From NCBI GenBank assembly GCA_007133875.1, contig SLLW01000066.1:1-7431 (forward strand): DNA of 7,431 nt, read 5' to 3'. The position numbers and the translations under genes were made by a program. Below the pieces are notes generated by a model. It saw nothing but the letters and a program-made list of their open reading frames with translations. It did not search any database and had not been told where the DNA came from. The DNA comes from Balneolales bacterium. GTDB lineage: Bacteria > Bacteroidota > Rhodothermia > Balneolales > Natronogracilivirgulaceae. Of this stretch, positions 1 to 7,243 are shown piece after piece. Numbering within the stretch: the stretch's first letter is position 1; every line of letters starts with the position of its first letter.

Positions 1-192
1 CCGCAGTCCGTTGCGATATCCTCCCGGCCGGCCCCGGTATGTTAATCGGCGTCTTTGCACTTCACTGTACCTTGAACTTGCTGGTCATGATTTCGATGGC
101 ATCGCCCGTATACGATGCGAAATATTGGCATTTTTGAACCTGGGATGTGATCATGATTTCTGTGAGCTGCATCTATGTAAGATAACCTCATT
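1..192. other. Left-edge stretch with no supported gene; imperfect direct repeat
   Basis: I see no recognisable gene here. A plus-strand frame is open from the window edge to 289, but it runs antisense into the 3' end of the oxidoreductase gene and its translation resembles no family I know. On the minus strand a 36-codon ORF (172 down to 62) starts 20 bp after the oxidoreductase stop; it has no family resemblance and could be chance. An imperfect direct repeat is visible: copy one at 72-94 and copy two at 134-160. Both begin TTGAAC(T/C)TG and end TCATGATTTC, and the ends of the copies are 66 bp apart. No hairpin followed by a T-run is visible as a terminator for the oxidoreductase. Confidence 0.4.
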
Positions 193-1803
193 TTACCGTG
201 GAAACCATGTTCTTTGTTTGCGGATATCCTTTAGAATGACACCCGAGGCATTGTACCCCGCCGCCGCAAACACCCCGCCGCCGGGATGACACGAGGCGCT
301 GGAGAGGTAGAGATTTTCTACCGGAGTTTTGTACCGGCTGAGTTCGGGCGTCGGACGGAACATGAACATCTGATCGAATGTCATCTCCACATGCATCACG
401 TTCCCATTCAGCATGCCGTGCTTTCGCTCGATATCCAGGGGAGTCTGGATATGCCAGTCAATTCGTTTCCCTTTCATATTGGGTGCATACCGGGTAACCA
501 CATCATAAATTTTTTGCGCTTCCTGTTCGCGGATATCATCCCACCGGGTTTCGCCGGATAGTTTATAGGGATGCCACTGCGCCCAGGCATAGAGCAAATG
601 CCGCCCTTCCGGAGCGAGTGAGGGGTCTATTTTTGTGAATGTCATCGCCAATACGGACGGATGTTCGGGCGGACGTCCCGCCATGTAATCGCCGATGGAC
701 GCATTCATGTATTCGCGGGATGGTACAAGAAGTTGCAGTCCGTTATGAATAAACGGATCCCCCGGACACGCCTCATATTCCGGCAGTTCCTCCACCGCAC
801 ACCGGATCACCATACCGAATCCGTTACCGATGTTGATGTCCCCGACACGTTTGAATAGTGAGGGGGAGAGGTGTTCGGGCCCCACCAGTCGCCGCATGGT
901 GGTCTGTACGTGCGCGTTTGAGACGATCCGTGTTGCAGTCAGCTCCTCTCCTCCGGCGAGCCGCACACCAGTGGCTTTCACAGCGTTCCCCCCGGGGCGA
1001 ACCAGGATTTTTTCCACCGGCGCATCCAAACGAATCTCCCCGCCGTGTGCCTCCAGCATGCGGGCCATCGCCTGTGTGAGCATGCCGCTGCCTCCTTTCG
1101 GCCGCTTCCCGCCACTTTCATGCAGCATGGCCTGCCATCCCACAAAATCCGCCGTAGCGGTCTGGTCCGGCGGCGGGCCGGATTGAGCGGCAAACCAGAG
1201 CAGGGCCGTCTTGACCGATTCGTTCTCAAAATACTCATCAACCACCTGTCCGTAACTGCTCAAAATTTTACGGACCCCATCCATCTGTTCCCCTTTTTGA
1301 AACATGGAGCCGTCGCGGAACTGCCCCTTCAGCACCTCACGGAAAATACCGCCGGCCGACGGCGGAACCAGGAACGTCTTCAGCACTCCGTTATTGATTC
1401 GTTTCCAGAAATCAATAAAATCACGGTAGGCTGCGGCATCCGCCGGTGATATGGTGGCAATTGACGCCATCGTCTCCTCCACCGAGCGGTGGAAGTGGAT
1501 CACGCCACCTCCCGGAACGGGGTATGACATAAATGGGTCCATCTCAATATAGGAAAGGCCATACGCCTCCAGATCCAGATCCCGGATCACCGGGGTCTGA
1601 TGGATCATAAAATGGGCCGAGGACCCCACATCAATCCGGTACCCGTCCGGTGCATCGGGCGAGCGGAACATCTGCTCGGTGCAGACCGCCCCGCCGAGGG
1701 TCTCACGCCGTTCGAGCACACACACTTTCTGCCCCGCTTTGGCCAGATAACAAGCTGTCGTAAGGCCGTTATGGCCCGATCCGATCACGATCACATCATA
1801 CAT
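193..1803 (-). CDS. FAD-dependent oxidoreductase of the phytoene desaturase / CrtO / PYROXD2 family
   Basis: A 536-residue flavoprotein of the phytoene dehydrogenase-related superfamily (COG1233 type). The N-terminus is a classic dinucleotide-binding Rossmann fold: strand YDVIVIG, then the glycine motif G8-S9-G10-H11-N12-G13, then the acidic end of the second strand at E31 (VLERR) and the GG of residues 37-38 that packs on FAD. The C-terminus carries the second FAD-contact motif, HPGGGVFAAAGYNASG, starting near residue 506. H-N after the first glycines and the HPGGGV ending fit the CrtO/PYROXD2-like branch better than CrtI desaturases. Family members desaturate or ketolate carotenoids, but many are uncharacterised, so the substrate is unknown; no other carotenoid gene lies in the window. 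The ATG at 1803 is preferred because the protein then begins directly at the Rossmann strand and a GGAG lies 9 nt upstream. A GTG at 1833 would add ten residues of no evident value. Length is normal for the family and the frame is intact. Confidence 0.85.
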   Translation of the reverse strand: MYDVIVIGSGHNGLTTACYLAKAGQKVCVLERRETLGGAVCTEQMFRSPDAPDGYRIDVGSSAHFMIHQTPVIRDLDLEAYGLSYIEMDPFMSYPVPGGGVIHFHRSVEETMASIATISPADAAAYRDFIDFWKRINNGVLKTFLVPPSAGGIFREVLKGQFRDGSMFQKGEQMDGVRKILSSYGQVVDEYFENESVKTALLWFAAQSGPPPDQTATADFVGWQAMLHESGGKRPKGGSGMLTQAMARMLEAHGGEIRLDAPVEKILVRPGGNAVKATGVRLAGGEELTATRIVSNAHVQTTMRRLVGPEHLSPSLFKRVGDINIGNGFGMVIRCAVEELPEYEACPGDPFIHNGLQLLVPSREYMNASIGDYMAGRPPEHPSVLAMTFTKIDPSLAPEGRHLLYAWAQWHPYKLSGETRWDDIREQEAQKIYDVVTRYAPNMKGKRIDWHIQTPLDIERKHGMLNGNVMHVEMTFDQMFMFRPTPELSRYKTPVENLYLSSASCHPGGGVFAAAGYNASGVILKDIRKQRTWFPR

Positions 1804-2023
1804 ACACCGGTACTCCACAATTAAAAAAGGCACTCACTCCGGTCAGGTTCCGGAACGTTATTACACCAATATCGCAATACCTGCGCTAATGTTCCCCGAA
1901 ATGAAACCATTTATCAAAAAAAACGTATTTCATTAGAATGATTCATGAAATTTACGAGTTTTGTTTACTGGTAAAAGTCGTAATTTCACTTCTTCCAATT
2001 TTCATATATATAACAGATATCCA
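1804..2023. promoter_or_regulatory. Divergent intergenic region between the oxidoreductase gene and sppA
   Basis: About 220 bp between two divergently transcribed genes, so it should hold both promoters. It is AT-rich near sppA. No convincing -35/-10 pair or Bacteroidota-type TAnnTTTG box was found for either direction; TATATATA near 2003-2010 is too close to the sppA ATG to be a persuasive -10. A perfect 10-bp palindrome, GTTCCGGAAC, lies at 1847-1856, about 45 bp upstream of the oxidoreductase start, where an operator could sit. A weak inverted repeat AATGAAA (1900-1906) / TTTCATT (1928-1934) is also present. The function of either is unproven. Confidence 0.4.
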
Positions 2024-3814
2024 ATGGGTTTCTTCAAATCGTTTTTCGCATCGCTCCTGGCGATATTCGTCTCCTTCTTTTTGCTGTTCTTTCTTGGGCT
2101 GATCATAGTGATCTCCTCACAAAAGGAGACCGAACCTTATGTCAGGGATGGATCGGTCCTGGAGATCAGAATTGGGGCGACACTCCCCGAGCGACCACCC
2201 GATGATCCGTTCAGCATTCTGTTCCAGGAGAGCTCCCGGACTCCGGTTACGCTGCGGGGATTGGAAAACAATTTGGAAAAAGCGGCGGCAGATGACAGGA
2301 TCGCCGGTATCTGGATGAATGTCAATAACCTGGGCACCTCCTGGAACCATCTTATCGAACTCCGGGAAAAAATGCAGGAGTTCCGCAATGAGTCCGGCAA
2401 GTTTATCTATATCACGACCGATGACATCGGATATAACGAACAGAGCTATTTTCTGGCCACAGCTGCCGATTCCATTTTTGCTCCGCCCGAGACTTTTTTC
2501 CAATTCGACGGATTTTTCATGCAATCCGTCTTTTTCAAAGAATTCCTGGACAAAATCGGAGTGGAGGCGGAAATTTTCCGGGCCGGAGAATACAAAGGGG
2601 CGATTGAACCGCTCTTCCGGACAGACTTGTCAGATGAAAACCGGGAGCAGATGCAGGCCATTGTGGACAATGTTGCAGACACCTTCCTCGCGGCTGTGAG
2701 CGAACGAACCGGAATGTCACGTTCGGAGCTGGATATTCTCCTGAACGAAGAGCATATCATGACCTCGCGGGGTGCCTATGAAGCCGGCCTCATTGACGCC
2801 CTTGTTTATCCGGATGAATTGAAATCGCGAATGGAAGAACAGGTTACGGAGATGGGGAACCGGGAGTTCCGCACCATCCGTTACAGCCGTTATAACCGTG
2901 TTGACCGTTCCTCCGCCGGCGTGGATGACCCGTCAACCAGTAACAAAATTGCCGTCATCCATGCAGCCGGTAATATCATGCCGGATTTGGGAGAACCCTC
3001 CTTCTTCCCCGGTTCAACCGATAATATTACGGCACGCAGTTTCGGTGATAATCTGGACAACGCACTGGAGGATGACAACGTCAAAGCGATTGTATTGCGC
3101 ATCACGAGCCCGGGTGGATCCGGAGCCACCTCCGATCTTATCTGGCACAAAATCCGTGAAGCGGCAAAGGAGAAACCGGTCATTGCATCTTTAGGATCGG
3201 TAGCTGCAAGCGGTGGGTATTACATCGGAATGGCGGCTGACACCATAGTCGCATCATCACAAACCATCACCGGTTCAATCGGAGTTTTCGGGGTGGCTAT
3301 GAATATGCAGGAGTTGCTCAATGATAAGCTGGGCATTCATTTTGATGAAGTAACTTCCCATGATCAGGCCCTTTGGATATCACCCGACAAACCGGTCAGC
3401 GATCGCACCCGCAGAGCTATTCAGACTTATGTGGATGATTTTTATGATGTCTTTCTGGAGCGGGTTGCGGTGAGTCGGAACATGACCGTTGAAGAAGTTC
3501 ATGCTGTAGGACAGGGCCGGGTCTGGACCGGGCCCGATGCCTATGAGGCCGGCCTGGTGGATGCGATCGGTGAAATGGATACCGCGCTTGCCATCGCCGC
3601 CGGGAAAGCCGGTATCGAGGAGTACACCATTGAGATATTCCCGAAACCAAAATCCCTTATGGAACTGTTTGCCGGATCCGCCCAGACACAGATACGATAC
3701 ATGATGCACCCCGGACTGAAAGAACTGGAATCTCTCGACCCGATTTTGCAAATTTTGAAACATGATCCGCGTACCGCAATAGCCCGTATGCCTTTTGATT
3801 TCAAAATTCACTAA
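2024..3814 (+). CDS. sppA: Signal peptide peptidase SppA, 67K type (membrane-anchored S49 serine protease)
   Basis: A 596-residue protease that degrades signal peptides left in the membrane after protein export. Residues 7-30 form one very Phe/Leu-rich membrane segment preceded by a lysine (K5), so the bulk of the protein should face the periplasm. Two tandem S49 (ClpP-like) domains follow, giving a length close to the E. coli enzyme (618). The catalytic dyad is split between the domains as in the family: the general-base lysine is K191 in the motif GEYKGAIEPLFR (E. coli K209 in YKSAVEPF), and the nucleophile is S396 in VAASGGYYIG (E. coli S409). The TGSIGVFGV segment after it is also conserved. 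The ATG at 2024 is chosen because it puts the membrane segment at the N-terminus; the open frame extends upstream only to a TTG at 1961 with no conserved sequence. There is no Shine-Dalgarno sequence. The next gene begins 35 bp after the stop, on the same strand. Confidence 0.95.
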   Translation: MGFFKSFFASLLAIFVSFFLLFFLGLIIVISSQKETEPYVRDGSVLEIRIGATLPERPPDDPFSILFQESSRTPVTLRGLENNLEKAAADDRIAGIWMNVNNLGTSWNHLIELREKMQEFRNESGKFIYITTDDIGYNEQSYFLATAADSIFAPPETFFQFDGFFMQSVFFKEFLDKIGVEAEIFRAGEYKGAIEPLFRTDLSDENREQMQAIVDNVADTFLAAVSERTGMSRSELDILLNEEHIMTSRGAYEAGLIDALVYPDELKSRMEEQVTEMGNREFRTIRYSRYNRVDRSSAGVDDPSTSNKIAVIHAAGNIMPDLGEPSFFPGSTDNITARSFGDNLDNALEDDNVKAIVLRITSPGGSGATSDLIWHKIREAAKEKPVIASLGSVAASGGYYIGMAADTIVASSQTITGSIGVFGVAMNMQELLNDKLGIHFDEVTSHDQALWISPDKPVSDRTRRAIQTYVDDFYDVFLERVAVSRNMTVEEVHAVGQGRVWTGPDAYEAGLVDAIGEMDTALAIAAGKAGIEEYTIEIFPKPKSLMELFAGSAQTQIRYMMHPGLKELESLDPILQILKHDPRTAIARMPFDFKIH

Positions 3815-3849
3815 CTACCTGTAATTCATTCTATATCGGTTTTATTTCT

Positions 3850-4680
3850 ATGGACATTGGTGATTTCCGGACAGAACAACTCAGCGAAGGCATATTTGAG
3901 ATCTCTTCGGGTGGATCCATCCAGAAAATCAGAGACCATCAAAAACTGGAACCAGCGCTTCCATCAGTCGAAAGAGTCGGGCTGGATCCGGTTTTGATCG
4001 ATACCGGCAATACCTCCGTACTGCTCGATGCCGGCCTGGGCATGGGACTGGACAATAAAGAGCCTCACCGGGACACGTCGAACATCCTGACCAACCTGGA
4101 AATCTTCGATTACAAACCCGGGGATATCCATCATGTCATTCTGAGTCATCTTCACTATGATCATGCCGCGGGACTCAGTTATACCGATCGTCTCGGGAAT
4201 ATTTCCGCAACACTGCCCAACGCCAGGATTTATGTACAAAAAAGTGAATGGGAAGCGGCCATTGGCAGCCTTGCAAACCAGCCCGGCACGCGGGGTATTG
4301 GCTATGAGCCTGATGATTTATACCGGCTTGTAGCGGATGAGCGGTTTGTATTTCTGGAAAAGGAGAGGCAGGAAATTCTCAAGGGAATTACGGTGATACG
4401 TACCGGTGGACATACCCCCGGTCATCAGGTAGTGCGGATTCGCAGCGGCAAAGAGATTGCCTACTATTGCGGCGACCTTATTCCCAGTGATTATCACTTG
4501 AATCACTATGTGCTCAGCAAGGTGGATACCGATAACACCAAAGCTCGCAAAGCAAAGATGCTGCTGATGCAGCAGGCCTACCGCGACCAGGCTACGCTCC
4601 TCTTTTATCACTCGGTCTATAACAAGGCCGGCAAAGTGACACACGACAAGAACCGTAAATTTGTGCTGAAGACGAAATAG
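3850..4680 (+). CDS. Metallo-beta-lactamase-fold metallohydrolase
   Basis: A 276-residue MBL-fold hydrolase with a complete dinuclear metal site: H100-x-H102-x-D104-H105 (SHLHYDHAAG), H188 (TGGHTPGH), D209 (CGDLIPSD) and H254 (FYHSVYN). This is the ligand set of glyoxalase II-like and lactonase-like members. Family members hydrolyse thioesters, lactones or similar esters; the substrate cannot be read from the sequence. It is probably not an AiiA-type acyl-homoserine lactonase: the catalytic tyrosine three residues after the bridging aspartate in AiiA is replaced here by P212. No signal peptide is seen, so it is probably cytoplasmic. The ATG at 3850 lies 35 bp after the sppA stop, without a Shine-Dalgarno sequence or visible intervening terminator, so co-transcription with sppA is likely. 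The gene converges on rho, whose stop lies about 108 bp away. Confidence 0.88.
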   Translation: MDIGDFRTEQLSEGIFEISSGGSIQKIRDHQKLEPALPSVERVGLDPVLIDTGNTSVLLDAGLGMGLDNKEPHRDTSNILTNLEIFDYKPGDIHHVILSHLHYDHAAGLSYTDRLGNISATLPNARIYVQKSEWEAAIGSLANQPGTRGIGYEPDDLYRLVADERFVFLEKERQEILKGITVIRTGGHTPGHQVVRIRSGKEIAYYCGDLIPSDYHLNHYVLSKVDTDNTKARKAKMLLMQQAYRDQATLLFYHSVYNKAGKVTHDKNRKFVLKTK

Positions 4681-4688
4681 CCGTGGGT

Positions 4689-4800
4689 CTGAGGCCATAC
4701 TGGTTGAGCCTAAAGTCTGAGGCCATACTGGTTGGATCTGAAGCCATTTTGATTGAGCCTGAGGCCTAGCCTGGTTGGACCTGAGGCCTTACTGATTCAT
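4689..4800. repeat. Degenerate ~21-bp tandem repeat, five copies, between convergent genes
   Basis: Copies start at 4689, 4717, 4738, 4759 and 4781, each beginning CTGA(G/A)GCC and continuing roughly as ATACTGGTTGAGC. The first copy carries seven extra bases (CTAAAGT) at its end, two copies are 21 bp, one is 22 bp and the last about 20 bp. The last copy overlaps the end of rho: it contains the rho stop codon (4789-4791) and its final three sense codons. AGGCCT occurs at 4762-4767 and 4784-4789 and could pair as a 6-bp stem with a 16-nt loop, but no T-run follows in either direction. The array is therefore not a recognisable intrinsic terminator. It occupies almost the whole gap between the hydrolase and rho. 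Confidence 0.85.
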
Positions 4801-6834
4801 CGACAGCAGAAAATCCTTATTGCTCTTGGTGCCTTTCATCTTGTCCAGCAGGAACTCAACTGCTTCATGAGGGGTCATAGTAGTGAGATAGCGCCGAAGC
4901 AATACCACTTTTTCGCGCTCCTCCTCCTCCACAAGAAGGTCTTCTCTCCTCGTACCACTCTTGAACACATCGATTGAGGGGAAAATCCGCCGTTCCGAAA
5001 GCCGCCGGTCAAGAACCAGTTCCATATTACCGGTACCCTTGAATTCTTCAAAAATAACATCATCCATGCGGGAACCGGTATCCACCAGCGCAGTAGCTAC
5101 GATGGTCAGACTTCCACCATCCTCAATATTCCGGGCGGAGCTGAACAATTTCCGGGGTTTCTTCAAAGCTTCCGCATCCACACCACCCGACATGGTCCGG
5201 CCGGTATTGGAGCAAATGTTGTACGCACGTCCGAGTCTGGTGATGGAATCCATCAGAACCAGCACATCATGACCGCTCTCCACCATTCGTTTGGCTTTTT
5301 CAAAAACGATTTCCGCCAGCCCTATGTGGTTCTCCGGTTTCTGGTCAAATGTGGATGCTACAACTTCGGCACTTTTTACGTTGCGCTCCATCTCGGTGAC
5401 CTCTTCGGGGCGCTCATCCAGAAGCAAAATGATGATTTTTGTTTCCGGGTTATTGGCCGCGACCGCATTGGCGATGTTGCGCATAATCGTGGTTTTTCCG
5501 GTTTTCGGCTGTGCAACGATCAGTCCGCGCTGGCCCTTCCCGATGGGAGCGAAAAGATCAATCAAACGCGTGGTGTATTCTGAAAAGTCATACTCAAGCA
5601 CATACCGGCTGTCCGGATAGACCGGAAGTAGGTCATCAAAATCCTTTCGGGAGTCCATATCTGCCGGTATCCGGCCATTGACACCATCCACCCGCAGCAA
5701 CGCGAAATACCGTTCCCCGATTTTAGGCGGACGAATGATACCGATTACGCTGTCGCCCTGTTTCAGGCAAAAACGTTTGATTTGTGACGGTGAAACATAG
5801 ATATCGTCCGGACTGGCTGAGTAATGATAATTGACGGACCGCAGAAAACCGTACCCGTCCGGCAAAATTTCGAGTGTTCCTTCGTTAATGAGATGGCCGC
5901 CCAGCTTGGGTTCAATCTCCCTGAGCCGTTCTTCCAGGGTATCGGCTGTGGATTCGGGCAGCGCTTCATGTACATGTTTCTTCTTGTTATTGTCAGCTGC
6001 CTGGGCTTCCGGAGACTGATTACCATTGGAAGGCCCTTTTTGTCCACGCTTTTTTCCCGAACCTCCCCTGTGCTGGTCCTGGCCTGACGGTGGCGCTCCC
6101 TGTTTTTTTCCGGTTCCCGGATGAGGTTGACGGGATTTGGGCTGATCTGCCTGCTCTCCCTGATTCCGGCTTTGAGGCTGGCTGTCCGATGGGCCTTGAC
6201 CCTGACCGGCCTGACCACCCGATGGGCCTTTACCTTGACTGACCTGACCACCCGGTTGGCCCTTACCCTGGCTGACCGTTTGTCCTTTGCCCTTTCCTAT
6301 CTGACCACCCTGGCCGCGTCCCGGGGATTTTCGACCTTTTACTGTGGGTCGATTCCGTTCCTGCGGATTTTCGGTTGGTTTCTGATCAGCAAGGTTTTTG
6401 TCGTGTTGCTTATGGCCGGAACCATCCTCTTTATCACCTCTGGTAAAACTTTTTTGTGAACCATCCCGTGAGCCGGAATCGGACGGGGTGCCGGCACCGG
6501 GTATTGCAGGCTGATCGGTTTCACTTTTGGACACCTTCGAGGATGCGGATTCCCCGGAATCCTTGTATTGCACCTTTTTGTATTTACTGAGGTCCTTTTT
6601 TTTGTAAAGGGAAACTTCCGGTGCGCTTTCCTCTTTCTCTTCATCAAATGCGATAAGCTGTTGTGCCTGTTGGCTGGCTACATCCCGCAATCGATCGATC
6701 AAGATTTGTTTACGCAGCCCGGTTACCGGTTTCAGCCCGTTTTTTCTGGCTAAATCCTGCAGTTCTTTGAGTGTTTTGTCTTGTAATTGATCCAATTCTT
6801 TCAAATCTGTTCCATCTATATGGAGGGTAGTCAC
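4789..6834 (-). CDS. rho: Transcription termination factor Rho with long disordered insert
   Basis: A 681-residue Rho, a hexameric RNA-dependent ATPase/translocase that ends transcription; E. coli Rho has 419 residues. Domains: a SAP-like N-terminal Rho domain at about 10-55 ([16 protein letters not shown]); a low-complexity Gly/Gln/Ser/Lys-rich region at about 60-290, likely disordered; an RNA-binding cold-shock domain at about 318-390 ([21 protein letters not shown]); and the RecA-like motor. Walker A is AQPKTGKTT (441-449, K447), the catalytic glutamate is E474 in [10 protein letters not shown], Walker B ends at D529 (LVLMDS), the Q-loop lies near 549-570 and the R-loop is KGTGN (599-603). 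All motor motifs are intact. The start is GTG at 6834: an in-frame TGA lies two codons upstream and there is no in-frame ATG before the core. A shorter form from TTG at residue 11 or 14 cannot be excluded. The extra length lies in the disordered insert, a pattern known from Bacteroidota and relatives. Confidence 0.96.
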   Translation of the reverse strand: MTTLHIDGTDLKELDQLQDKTLKELQDLARKNGLKPVTGLRKQILIDRLRDVASQQAQQLIAFDEEKEESAPEVSLYKKKDLSKYKKVQYKDSGESASSKVSKSETDQPAIPGAGTPSDSGSRDGSQKSFTRGDKEDGSGHKQHDKNLADQKPTENPQERNRPTVKGRKSPGRGQGGQIGKGKGQTVSQGKGQPGGQVSQGKGPSGGQAGQGQGPSDSQPQSRNQGEQADQPKSRQPHPGTGKKQGAPPSGQDQHRGGSGKKRGQKGPSNGNQSPEAQAADNNKKKHVHEALPESTADTLEERLREIEPKLGGHLINEGTLEILPDGYGFLRSVNYHYSASPDDIYVSPSQIKRFCLKQGDSVIGIIRPPKIGERYFALLRVDGVNGRIPADMDSRKDFDDLLPVYPDSRYVLEYDFSEYTTRLIDLFAPIGKGQRGLIVAQPKTGKTTIMRNIANAVAANNPETKIIILLLDERPEEVTEMERNVKSAEVVASTFDQKPENHIGLAEIVFEKAKRMVESGHDVLVLMDSITRLGRAYNICSNTGRTMSGGVDAEALKKPRKLFSSARNIEDGGSLTIVATALVDTGSRMDDVIFEEFKGTGNMELVLDRRLSERRIFPSIDVFKSGTRREDLLVEEEEREKVVLLRRYLTTMTPHEAVEFLLDKMKGTKSNKDFLLSMNQ
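6178..6276 (-). repeat. 33-bp / 11-residue tandem repeat inside the Rho disordered region
   Basis: Three consecutive 11-residue units encoded by 33-bp units: [11 protein letters not shown] (residues 187-197), [11 protein letters not shown] (198-208) and [11 protein letters not shown] (209-219). The similarity is visible at the DNA level too, with repeated blocks of the form GACCACCCGATGGGCC on the plus strand. The unit length is a multiple of three, so copy-number changes would keep the rho frame. The surrounding sequence (about 173-186) contains further GKG and GGQ fragments that look like older, decayed copies. Confidence 0.8.
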
Positions 6835-6846
6835 ATATCATTCTGA

Positions 6847-6871
6847 GCAATCCGTTCATTGATTGGATTGC
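6847..6871 (-). promoter_or_regulatory. Small hairpin in the rho leader
   Basis: A perfect 7-bp inverted repeat, GCAATCC / GGATTGC, with an 11-nt loop lies 12 nt upstream of the rho GTG start. It would form in the rho mRNA leader close to the ribosome-binding position. It could affect translation, which is relevant because rho is autoregulated through its leader in E. coli, but the stem is short and could be chance. The rest of the gap (6872-6970) shows no clear promoter and no terminator for the gene upstream. Confidence 0.3.
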
Positions 6872-6970
6872 GTAATATGTTACGTTGAGGATAAGCAAAT
6901 ATCCGGCATTTCAGACGTTACCCGGTATTATTGTAGAGGTGTTTTGCAACTTAACGGAGAGAGGAAACAG

Positions 6971-7243
6971 CTATTTGGCCGTAACGATGCGAGAAATCCA
7001 TCTTTTGACCACGCCGTAAAAGTAAAAACTTCCAGTGAAAATTACTACTTGTTCGGTTAAACCGTTGAAGAAATCGTGTATCTCTTCTTCTGTGGGGGGC
7101 AAGCTTCTAATATCGGTTACATATGGCGTGATTTGCGCTATATCTGCCGCCCTCTCCATGTCTTGCTTATAATAGTAGTTTTTTTTAAAAACAGAAAATG
7201 GTTCGAGCATTTTTTTTTCGGCCTTGTCTTTCATAATGCTCAT
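6971..7243 (-). CDS. Hypothetical protein, possibly the frameshifted 3' part of the upstream Cys-rich gene
   Basis: A 90-codon frame ending with TAG at 6971. I do not recognise a family. It opens with a Lys/Glu-rich stretch and continues with many aromatic residues (FKKNYYYKQ; FTGSFYFYGVVKRW) and an acidic segment (PPTEEEIHDFF). It overlaps the end of the Cys-rich frame by 59 bp in a different phase. Possible starts are ATG at 7243, 7234 or 7210. The third of these follows directly after a run of nine A; removing one A from that run would fuse the Cys-rich frame to this one at MLEPF without a stop. It is therefore either a separate, overlapping gene or the true C-terminus of the upstream protein. 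A TTG-started plus-strand frame at 6863-7060 overlaps it but has no ATG. Confidence 0.5.
   Translation of the reverse strand: MSIMKDKAEKKMLEPFSVFKKNYYYKQDMERAADIAQITPYVTDIRSLPPTEEEIHDFFNGLTEQVVIFTGSFYFYGVVKRWISRIVTAK

Noticed and set aside
11..289. Plus-strand open frame from the left edge
   Set aside because: It runs antisense through the conserved FAD-binding C-terminus of the oxidoreductase gene and its translation resembles no known family.
1900..1934. AATGAAA / TTTCATT inverted repeat upstream of sppA
   Set aside because: A 7-bp AT-rich stem with a loop over 20 nt is expected by chance in this AT-rich gap.
2117..2524. 135-codon minus-strand frame opposite sppA
   Set aside because: It is antisense to conserved sppA sequence, with no recognisable protein family.
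3850..4680. Calling the MBL-fold protein an acyl-homoserine lactonase
   Set aside because: The metal ligands fit many MBL hydrolases and the AiiA catalytic tyrosine position is a proline, so a substrate assignment is not supported.
4762..4789. Possible rho terminator hairpin from the two AGGCCT sites
   Set aside because: The stem is only 6 bp with a 16-nt loop, no T-run follows, and the two sites are explained by the tandem repeat.
5763..6251. 162-codon minus-strand frame overlapping the Rho insert
   Set aside because: It is an alternative phase of the repetitive low-complexity rho DNA; the rho frame is continuous with conserved domains on both sides.
6863..7060. 65-codon plus-strand frame between rho and the Cys-rich locus
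   Set aside because: It starts only at TTG, with a TGA directly upstream, has no ribosome-binding site, and overlaps both the rho leader and the opposite-strand 90-codon frame.
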